Part shown: one piece after another, positions 1-6,122 of the stretch
Layout: every line of letters starts with the position of its first letter
Position numbering within the stretch: position 1 is the stretch's first letter
From: Acidobacteriaceae bacterium
Lineage (GTDB): Bacteria > Acidobacteriota > Terriglobia > Bryobacterales > Bryobacteraceae
Direction of reading: 5' to 3'
Assembly (NCBI GenBank): GCA_019246575.1
Contig: JAFAQG010000751.1
Location: forward strand, 1 to 7,775
Length of the DNA stretch: 7,775 nt
Notes under the pieces: generated by a model
What the model was told of the DNA's origin: nothing
Databases searched by the model: none
Seen by the model: only the letters and a program-made list of their open reading frames with translations
Made by a program: the position numbers and the translations under genes

Positions 1-518
1 GTCGTGACTTCGGCGAATGTGCAGCTCGAGATCGGCAACATATCGCAGACCGTGACGGTGGAGGCAGAGGCCGCCGGCGTTCAAACCGAGAGCGGCGAAT
101 TGAGCCACAGCATCGGCGCGCAGGATGTCAGGAACCTTCCTCTACCCACCGGCACTCTGAATCCCATCGCACTGGTCGTGACCGAACCGGGCGCGGTGAC
201 CGTTGCGAGCCGCGATAACTTTACCAATGGATTTGCGTTTTCGTCAATGGCCTCCGCCCACGGCGACAATAATTTCCTGATCGACGGCTTCGATAACAAC
301 GACAACGGCATTTCCGGACAGGCTTTGCAGCCGAGCAATTTGGAGGCATTCAAGGAAGTCACCCTCCTGACCAACTCTTACTCTGCGGAATTCGGACGGG
401 GCGGCGCTTCGCTTACGAACGTCATCACCAACAACGGCACCAACAGTTGGCACGGAAGCGCATGGGACCGGTATGGAGCAGCCGCGCTCTCGAGCATTCC
501 CGTCGAGCTGAAGAATCA

Positions 519-524
519 GGGGGG
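519..524 (+). other. Frameshift site at a G6 homopolymer in the receptor pseudogene
   Basis: Six consecutive G residues. With five, frame 1 (…ELKNQG) would run straight into VKVSPQFVENVFGFSAGG, the expected receptor sequence that is found in frame 2. The simplest explanation is one extra G by slippage, either in the genome or in the read or assembly. Confidence 0.75.
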
Positions 525-1361
525 TCAAAGTCTCGCCGCAGTTTGTCGAGAATGTTTTCGGGTTTTCAGCCGGCGGGCCTATCGTGAAGGACAAGCTGTT
601 CGTGTTTGGCAGTCCGCAGTGGGACCATCTAAACGAGGACGAATCGGGCAACCAAATCACGGTCCCCACCGGCGCCGGTGCTTCTTCGCTCCAGGCCATC
701 GGCGGTGCCTTTCCCAATGCGGGTCTGCTGGTCAGTTCGCTCGGGGGACTCACTGCTTCGCGGTCCACCGGCAGTATTAATATCGGCAATCGCCCGGGCT
801 GCGGAAGTCCTTGCCTGATTCCGGTTGATCCTGTGATCCGAACGCCGAAGGCGATCTCGCGTAGTTATCAATACCTGGTCCGGGGCGCTGTCGTGGCCAG
901 CGAGAAGGATACGTTCACCGCACGATTTCTCGGATCCCACGACAGCCTCACGCCCGATCTGTTCGCCAATGCAACGGCCTTGCCGACCGAGGATACGACA
1001 CAAGGCGGACCGGCGCGGAACCTGGGCATCTTCTGGACTCATGTGATCGATCCGACTAAGGTTAACGAACTTCGGTTCACCGCACAAACCATCATTTTGC
1101 CGTTTTCGCCGCTGGCTTCCACAACCTCGAATCCCGCTGTACAACGGTCCATATTGGACGATCACCGGATTCACGGGTACCTACTTCGGGAGCGTCGTCG
1201 GCAACGGGATTCCGCAGGGCCGCGCGCATGACCTGTATGAGTATCAGGACGCGTTCTCATGGACTGTCGGACGTCACAGCTTCAAGATTGGCGCAGATCT
1301 TGAGCACCTATCGGTGAACGACACAATTGCGTTCAGCGCAACGGGGACCGTGGCTTTCACC

Positions 1362-1373
1362 GCCGGCAGTTAG
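1362..1373 (+). other. Internal deletion junction in the receptor pseudogene
   Basis: Left of this point, frame 3 reads early barrel sequence (…IAFSATGTVAFTAGS, then TAG 1371-1373). Right of it, from about 1364, frame 2 reads the extreme C-terminus of the same family (RQLEFRAEGFNPFNHP). In the intact receptor at the right of the window these two landmarks are about 500 codons apart, so roughly 1.5 kb has been lost. The reading frame also changes across the junction. No long direct repeat is visible at the breakpoint. Confidence 0.75.
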
Positions 1374-1690
1374 AGTTCCGAGCCGAGGGATTCAATCCGT
1401 TCAATCATCCGAACGATACTATCCGGATCAGCACTAATATCTCGAATCCGAATTTTTTGAACTCGGACATCGCGTGGCAAGGGCACCGGGATATCCGGTT
1501 ATGGCTGATGTATAGGTTCTGAGATGCGCCTGGATGTAGTTACCCATCCTGCGCGCCCGGAAGCTGGTTGATATAGAAACGGAGCCTGGCTTCCGAGCAC
1601 TCCGGCCAGTTATGTCGGAACCGCCAGCGCGTTCAGAAACTGTCGCTGCGCCGCACCCGGAACGGATCGTTGCTGAGACAATATAAATCC

Positions 1691-3061
1691 ATGTACATGA
1701 GCCGCCGGCATTTTTTGCACAGTAGCGCGGTTGCGTCTTCCACGCTAGCCTGGAGCGAAACTGGTGTTCTCGCCCAAGAACCCGTCAAACCAATCTCGCC
1801 TAACGATCGCGTTCAGATTGGGTGCATCGGATTCGGCATCATGGGCCAGGACGACGTCAGAACGGCAACCTCCCTGCCGGGAGTCGAAATTACAGCCGTT
1901 TCCGATGTCTACGATGGCCGGCGCACACTTGCTCAGGAGCGCTATGGAAACCAGGTGTTTACGACTCGCGATTATCGCGAACTGCTTGCGCGCCGCGATG
2001 TCGATGCCGTCATCATCGCCACACCGGATCACTGGCACGCGCAAATTGCCGTAGACGCGCTCCACGCCGGCAAAGACGTGTACTGCCAAAAACCGATGGT
2101 ACGCGAAGTGTCGGACGGTCACCGCGTGATCGAAGCACAACGACAGACCGGCCGCATTCTCCAGGTCGGCAGTCAGCGCGTGAGTTCGATGCTGTACGCC
2201 AAAGCCAAGGATCTCGTCAAATCCGGCATCATCGGCCAGATCCATCTGATCGAAGCCTTCATCAATCGCAACTCGTCGCTCGGCGCTTGGCAATATACAA
2301 TTCCACCCGATGCCTCGCTCGAGACCATCGACTGGAATCGATTCCTCGGCCATGCCCCCAAGTGTCCCTTCGAGCCGGTGCGGCTATTTCGGTGGCGAAA
2401 TTATCGCGCCTATGGAACCGGTATACCCGGCGATCTCTTTGTGCATTTGTTCACCGGCATTCACTTCGTCATGGATAGCCTCGGCCCGCAGCGCATCGCA
2501 GCAACGGGCGGCACGTATTACTGGAAAGATGGACGCGATGTCCCCGATCTCATGACCGGCCTCTACGATTACCCGGAAACTCCGTCCCATCCTGGTTTTC
2601 AGGTAAATTTCAGTGTGAATTTCGAAGCTGGGGGCGGCGAAGGCGCGGATTCCCAAGCGTTCCGCTTCATTGGCACGGAGGGGGTTCTTAATTTATCGGT
2701 TGGCAGCTCCCTCTCCGTTTCGAAACGCCCCCGCGAAGTGGATCCTGGAACCACGGCCGGAACTTTCTCCAAGAAGATGCAGGAGGAGATTTTGGCTGAG
2801 CACAAGCTCAAGTACCCGCCGCATTCCGAGACCGAAGATTCTTTGCGAGCCGAGACCGTCGAAACCTTTCCCCTGCCGAGAGGCTACTCCGAGCAGGTCG
2901 CGCATCACAAGACCTTCCAAAACGCCATCCGCTCCCGCACGCCCGTCATCGAAGATCCGGTTTTCGGCCTTCGCGCCGCGGGACCCGCACTCATGTCGAA
3001 TGTGTCGTATTTTGAGCGCCGCCTGGTATCGTGGGACCCCGTGAAAATGCAGATGCTATGA
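1691..3061 (+). CDS. Tat-exported Gfo/Idh/MocA family oxidoreductase
   Basis: A 456-residue NAD(P)-dependent sugar-type oxidoreductase or related glycoside-active enzyme. The N-terminus MSRRHFLHSSAVASS is a twin-arginine signal, so the protein is probably exported folded with its cofactor. A Rossmann nucleotide-binding loop GFGIMG lies at residues 47-52, an acidic residue ends the second strand (SDVYD, about 72), and ATPDHWH lies at about 110-116. The family EKP lysine motif appears as QKP at about 133-135. The C-terminal alpha/beta domain contains RWRNYRAYGTGIPGD followed by HLFTGIHF (about residues 234-253), a signature of the secreted acidobacterial and planctomycete members, with likely catalytic histidines. 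ATG 1691 was chosen because it places the RR motif at residues 5-6; ATG 1697 (MSRRHF) is equally possible, and TTG 1670 is in frame. No strong Shine-Dalgarno is visible. The stop overlaps the next gene by ATGA, implying translational coupling. The substrate is unknown; the 3-keto-glycoside and GH109-type activities of this superfamily are possibilities only. Confidence 0.9.
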   Translation: MYMSRRHFLHSSAVASSTLAWSETGVLAQEPVKPISPNDRVQIGCIGFGIMGQDDVRTATSLPGVEITAVSDVYDGRRTLAQERYGNQVFTTRDYRELLARRDVDAVIIATPDHWHAQIAVDALHAGKDVYCQKPMVREVSDGHRVIEAQRQTGRILQVGSQRVSSMLYAKAKDLVKSGIIGQIHLIEAFINRNSSLGAWQYTIPPDASLETIDWNRFLGHAPKCPFEPVRLFRWRNYRAYGTGIPGDLFVHLFTGIHFVMDSLGPQRIAATGGTYYWKDGRDVPDLMTGLYDYPETPSHPGFQVNFSVNFEAGGGEGADSQAFRFIGTEGVLNLSVGSSLSVSKRPREVDPGTTAGTFSKKMQEEILAEHKLKYPPHSETEDSLRAETVETFPLPRGYSEQVAHHKTFQNAIRSRTPVIEDPVFGLRAAGPALMSNVSYFERRLVSWDPVKMQML

Positions 3062-3828
3062 ACCTCAAATCACAGACAGCAAGCCTCAACGGCAAAATCG
3101 CCCTCGTTACAGGCGCAAGTAAAGGGCTCGGCAAAGCAATGGCGCTGGCCCTGGCGGCCGAAGGCGCGACGATCGCACTCATCGCTCGTGACCAGGAGAA
3201 GCTTACGGCTGTTCGTCAGCAGATCGTCGATGCCGGCGGAAAGGCGAGCATCTTTGTCGGTGACGTAACCAGGGAAGACCACGTTCAAAACGTCGAGGCG
3301 CAGGTCCGCAATGAACTCGGGAAGGTTCAGATTCTGATCAACAACGCGGGAACGAACATTCGAAAGAGCCTTACCGACTTCACACTCGGCGAGTGGCGAA
3401 CAGTACTGGACACGAATCTGACTAGCGTGTTTCTGATGTGCCGAGCCTTCATTCCGCACATGCGAGGCGCAGGATATGGTCGCATTATCAGCATGAGCTC
3501 CACCATGAGTCACGTCTCTTTGCCGGGCCGTAGCGCATATTCGGCGAGCAAGGCTGCTCTGCTCGGACTTACTCGTGCGCTCGCGCTCGAACTCGCAAGC
3601 GAAGGTATAACTGTGAACGGAATAAGTCCAGGGCCTTTCGCCACAGAACTGAATCAGCCGATCCTGCAGAATCCCGAAGCGAATGCCCAATTCCTGGCGA
3701 GCATCCCGCTGGGAAAGTGGGGTCAAGTCGAAGATATTGGTGCGCTGGCTGTGTATCTGTGCTCCGAAGCGGCCGGTTTCATTACCGGAACCGACATTCT
3801 TATCGACGGCGGGTGGTGCGCCCGCTGA
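3058..3828 (+). CDS. Classical short-chain dehydrogenase/reductase (SDR), gluconate 5-dehydrogenase / FabG-like
   Basis: A 256-residue cytoplasmic NAD(P)-dependent oxidoreductase of normal classical-SDR length. Visible motifs are the cofactor loop TGASKGLG (18-25), NNAG (95-98), and the catalytic tetrad Asn120 (in LDTNLTS), Ser148, Tyr161 and Lys165 (YSASK). The PG segment after the sixth strand (ISPGPFATEL) and the C-terminal IDGGW ending are also present. The INNAGTNIRKSLTDF and EWRTVLDTNL segments resemble sugar-acid dehydrogenases of the gluconate 5-dehydrogenase / 2-deoxygluconate 3-dehydrogenase type more than fatty-acid FabG, but substrate cannot be read from motifs. ATG 3058 was chosen because it gives the 4-bp ATGA overlap with the oxidoreductase gene and starts just before the first beta strand; GTG 3031 would add nine residues lying inside that gene. 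No signal peptide is seen, so it would act on a product taken into the cytoplasm. It is the last gene of the plus-strand unit. Confidence 0.93.
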   Translation: MNLKSQTASLNGKIALVTGASKGLGKAMALALAAEGATIALIARDQEKLTAVRQQIVDAGGKASIFVGDVTREDHVQNVEAQVRNELGKVQILINNAGTNIRKSLTDFTLGEWRTVLDTNLTSVFLMCRAFIPHMRGAGYGRIISMSSTMSHVSLPGRSAYSASKAALLGLTRALALELASEGITVNGISPGPFATELNQPILQNPEANAQFLASIPLGKWGQVEDIGALAVYLCSEAAGFITGTDILIDGGWCAR

Positions 3829-3864
3829 GTTCCCGGAGCATAAGCAGCCGCTGATCCGGGGAAC
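3829..3864 (+). terminator. Imperfect inverted repeat after the SDR stop, possible transcription terminator
   Basis: GTTCCCGGA at 3829-3837 pairs with TCCGGGGAAC at 3855-3864 with one bulged G, giving a nine-pair stem and a 17-nt loop immediately after the SDR stop codon. It sits in the 75-bp gap between convergent genes, where a bidirectional terminator is expected. There is no T-tract on either side, so it is not a canonical intrinsic terminator; assignment rests on position and structure only. Confidence 0.35.
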
Positions 3865-3876
3865 CGGGATAACACA

Positions 3877-3889
3877 GGCGTCCGACGCC
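3877..3889. repeat. Short perfect hairpin GGCGT-CCG-ACGCC in the convergent intergenic gap
   Basis: A five-pair perfect inverted repeat with a 3-nt loop, 14 bp from the end of the minus-strand hydrolase gene. It could contribute to transcription termination of the converging units together with the stem at 3829-3864. It is short enough to be chance in GC-rich DNA. Confidence 0.3.
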
Positions 3890-3903
3890 CAGTCGAGCGG
3901 TTC

Positions 3904-6114
3904 TTAGTCTATGTGCATCTTCTTGCGTGCCGCGGGTCCGTCCCGGAAAACCATAATCGGCCGCCCGGCGTCGGCAGCGACAGCGAGCATACCGCCGCTC
4001 GTCGCGACTGGCACTTCTTCTGCATGATCGGGAAACAGCGCCAAGGCCGCAATCGCTTTTGTATTCCAGGCCGCGGGCAGCCGAGCCGATAATCGTCCGC
4101 CGTTCTTGGAATAGAACGCGATGCGATCGAGCCCGACCGGGCAGAACGTGTCGCCGTCCTTGGCTATCTCTGTGCCGTTCACAACTACCGTGTACCTGCC
4201 GCTTTTCCAATCGATATCAATGCTCGAATTGTCCGCCAGGCCGATTCGCGTTCGATTGCCTTCCCGCTGATAGGACTCGACCTCGCGATAGTGAACCTGA
4301 TACCAGGGGATCATCATGCCGTAATAAAACGCGGCGAGGTGTTCGGGTGTTTCAGGGCCTCCAAAAAACTCGTGCCCGTTATAAAACAAGCTGTAAATCT
4401 CGGGAGCGTTCCGCCATGCCTGCCCCGAGAGTCCCCAAATGGCCGAATGCCGGTAGATCGTCGCGGCTAACGGAATCGGCTCGCCCCCGAACGGCGATGC
4501 ACCGCCGGTTGGGCCATTATCATTGACGCTGTTCTTGCCGACAAACGCGTAGCGTAGTTGTTCGGAGACGATATCGAGACCGCATTTTTTAAATTCGTCG
4601 AGGACCTTGTATCGCCCTTCCGTGAGATTTTTGATGCCGCTGGCCGGGTGCTCCGGGTCCCAATCGTTGCGGATGGGGTAATACGACAGGACGTCGATCA
4701 AATAAGTGTCCCTGACTGGGTACTCCTTGCACGTATAATGCACGCGCTCCGTTCCGGGCCCCGCCATGTATTTCGCGAGTCCGAGGATATACGACGTTTC
4801 GCCCGTCCAGTTCCGGCTCTCCCATAATCGACCATCCGGTTGCCGAGCAATGTATTTGGGATCCCAGGCGGGACTGCTCTTGTAAGCGTCATCGTAGTTA
4901 TCGGAAAAACTGACGTTCGCGTTCACGGCGCGACTGTCTGTGATCAACTTAATGAGAGCGGCATAACCGCCGGCCCTGGCGTTTACTTCGTTCACCGCCG
5001 GATAACCCGTATCTTTGCCGCGAAACTGCCAGCCCCACAGGTACACATCCTGCGGCGCATAAGCGGTCAGCATCGCGATCTCGCGTACCAGCTTGCCGGT
5101 TTCTTCGAAGGTCATGCGGGGAGCCGGCCAGCTCGGCTCATCGACATGAACCATGTACGGCAGCCGGTGGTCGTAGTAGTGGGTCGGAATCTCGGGCATC
5201 CGCTCACGCACAATTTTCGCCCCGTCCAGCCAGTCCACTATGCCGTTGGAATCGTAATCACCCGCGAAATCGAGCCGCGCAAGTGGCCGCTGCTCAACCA
5301 GGAGATTCGGTGTCTTCTCGTTCCCTTTGACCAGCGGCTTGCCGGGATTAGCATTCATGTCCCATGCGAGGCTGCCATTCACGCGATGAACGGCGATGGT
5401 TCCCAGTTCTGCGCGACGGTGGCCGGCTTCACCCTCGACCGCAAGCTCAGTCGTATCCATGAACGCCATCACTTCCTGAACACATACCGCCTTCGACGTC
5501 CCAATCATCACGACGGGCAAAGTTGCCGCGACTCCGAACCAAAAGCGATTCGGCGGCAGGTGTCCGGCTTTGGCCTCGGACAGCATGATCAGATTTCCGC
5601 CTGTATCGCCGTGCGCGAGCCATCCGCCGCCGTCCTCCTCATACACCGTCGCAAGATCAGGTGTGGCTACATCGATGAGTTGAAATCCTGGCTGCTCCAC
5701 GATGTCCTCGAGCGAGACCAACAGGGCCGCATTGTGCAACTCATAACGCAACACAAAGGAAGCTGCCGGGCGGCCATCCTGCTGCGCGCTGAACAAGAAG
5801 TCGCATCGCGCAGCATTTACAGTACTGTTCTCTGGCTTCAACTCGACATTCGCGAACTTATAAGGTTCCGCCCGAAATGTGGTTGCACTGACCGGATGAT
5901 TACGTGTAACGCCATGCATAACGGCCCGCTGCGCTAGGAGGCGGTATTCGTAAGGAAGTCCGGTATCACGGTCCAGCAGCACTTCTAATTGCGATGAGCG
6001 TATTGTTGCGATATGTGCCGGCGTTTGCCCCCGAGCGGCGCAGCTTAACCCGAAAAGCGTCGTTACACACCTAACGACGATGAAGACGGCGGACAACGTA
6101 CGTGGCCGCGGCAT
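3904..6114 (-). CDS. Secreted glycoside hydrolase-like protein of the GH101/GH129 type (alpha-N-acetylgalactosaminidase-like)
   Basis: A 736-residue exported protein. The N-terminus (basic MPRPRT, hydrophobic AVFIVVRCVTTLFGLSCA, then ARGQTP) is a signal peptide; the Cys does not sit in a good lipobox. Residues ~30-270 look like an N-terminal beta-sandwich. An EF-hand-like loop DYDSNGIVDWLD (286-297) followed by GAKIVRERMP recalls the calcium-loop and WQDGAI-R segment of GH101/GH129. A (beta/alpha)8-like region then carries WGWQFRGKDTGYP, NARAGG (about 378-383) and LIDVLSYYP, with Asp474 the candidate nucleophile, and GLDIVSEQLRY, with Glu518 the candidate acid/base. A beta-rich C-terminal region follows. 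The family assignment is from recalled motifs, not an alignment, and the substrate need not be GalNAc. ATG 6114 was chosen because it leaves a compact signal peptide; GGAAGG abuts it directly, which is too close for an ideal ribosome site. TTG 6126 would overlap the upstream receptor stop as TTGA. Either way the gene follows the receptor with almost no gap, so the two probably form an operon. Confidence 0.75.
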   Translation of the reverse strand: MPRPRTLSAVFIVVRCVTTLFGLSCAARGQTPAHIATIRSSQLEVLLDRDTGLPYEYRLLAQRAVMHGVTRNHPVSATTFRAEPYKFANVELKPENSTVNAARCDFLFSAQQDGRPAASFVLRYELHNAALLVSLEDIVEQPGFQLIDVATPDLATVYEEDGGGWLAHGDTGGNLIMLSEAKAGHLPPNRFWFGVAATLPVVMIGTSKAVCVQEVMAFMDTTELAVEGEAGHRRAELGTIAVHRVNGSLAWDMNANPGKPLVKGNEKTPNLLVEQRPLARLDFAGDYDSNGIVDWLDGAKIVRERMPEIPTHYYDHRLPYMVHVDEPSWPAPRMTFEETGKLVREIAMLTAYAPQDVYLWGWQFRGKDTGYPAVNEVNARAGGYAALIKLITDSRAVNANVSFSDNYDDAYKSSPAWDPKYIARQPDGRLWESRNWTGETSYILGLAKYMAGPGTERVHYTCKEYPVRDTYLIDVLSYYPIRNDWDPEHPASGIKNLTEGRYKVLDEFKKCGLDIVSEQLRYAFVGKNSVNDNGPTGGASPFGGEPIPLAATIYRHSAIWGLSGQAWRNAPEIYSLFYNGHEFFGGPETPEHLAAFYYGMMIPWYQVHYREVESYQREGNRTRIGLADNSSIDIDWKSGRYTVVVNGTEIAKDGDTFCPVGLDRIAFYSKNGGRLSARLPAAWNTKAIAALALFPDHAEEVPVATSGGMLAVAADAGRPIMVFRDGPAARKKMHID

Positions 6115-6122
6115 CCTTCCGG

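Larger units (their letters stand above)
1..1522 (+). pseudogene. Decayed Oar-like TonB-dependent receptor, 5' end outside the window, two frameshifts and an internal deletion
   Basis: Reading starts in frame 1 at the window edge, so the signal peptide and probable N-terminal carboxypeptidase-regulatory-like domain lie upstream. Frame 1 shows the plug: a VGxxxxTVTVEA-like segment (about 28-75), the NLPLPTG segment (about 133-153), NFLIDGFDNND (about 271-303), and the SAEFGRGG / GTNSWHGSAW run (about 382-468). After a G6 run at 519-524 the same protein continues in frame 2 with FSAGGPIVKDKLFVFG (about 557-612) and barrel sequence to about 1110. Between about 1110 and 1160 it moves to frame 3 (WTITGFTGTYFG, then SWTVGRHSFKIGADLEHL), which stops at 1371. 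Frame 2 then supplies a receptor C-terminus starting RQLEFRAEGFNPFNHP and ending in the terminal aromatic pair RF at TGA 1520-1522. Some 500 barrel residues that should lie between are missing. The product cannot be a functional receptor. The family call is firm; the frameshifts could in part be sequencing errors, but the deletion cannot be explained by single-base errors. Confidence 0.9.

Noticed and set aside
584..1231. Middle receptor fragment as a stand-alone 215-residue gene
   Set aside because: It begins inside conserved receptor sequence (VKDKLFVFG) and continues the plug domain from the previous frame, so it is part of the same broken gene.
1612..1686. A 24-codon open frame (MSEPPARSETVAA…) ending just before the Gfo start, as a possible leader peptide
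   Set aside because: It has no ribosome-binding site, no regulatory-codon pattern and no attenuator-like structure that I can see. Its length is expected by chance.
1683..1688. TATAAA box a few bases before ATG 1691 as a -10 promoter element
   Set aside because: No matching -35 is visible at the right distance, and it would force a leaderless transcript. One AT-rich hexamer is too little evidence.
1523..1690. Possible mobile-element scar explaining the receptor deletion
   Set aside because: No terminal inverted repeats, target duplications or transposase fragments are visible in this gap or at the deletion junction.
4840..5937. Long plus-strand open frame (365 codons) opposite the hydrolase gene
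   Set aside because: It is fully antisense to a gene with a clear signal peptide and family motifs. Its translation has no recognisable domain, so it is a codon-bias shadow.
6061..6114. Lipoprotein signal in the hydrolase N-terminus (…FGLSC)
   Set aside because: The -3 residue is Gly and the -2 Leu, which does not fit the usual lipobox. A standard signal peptidase I site after the AARG region is more likely.
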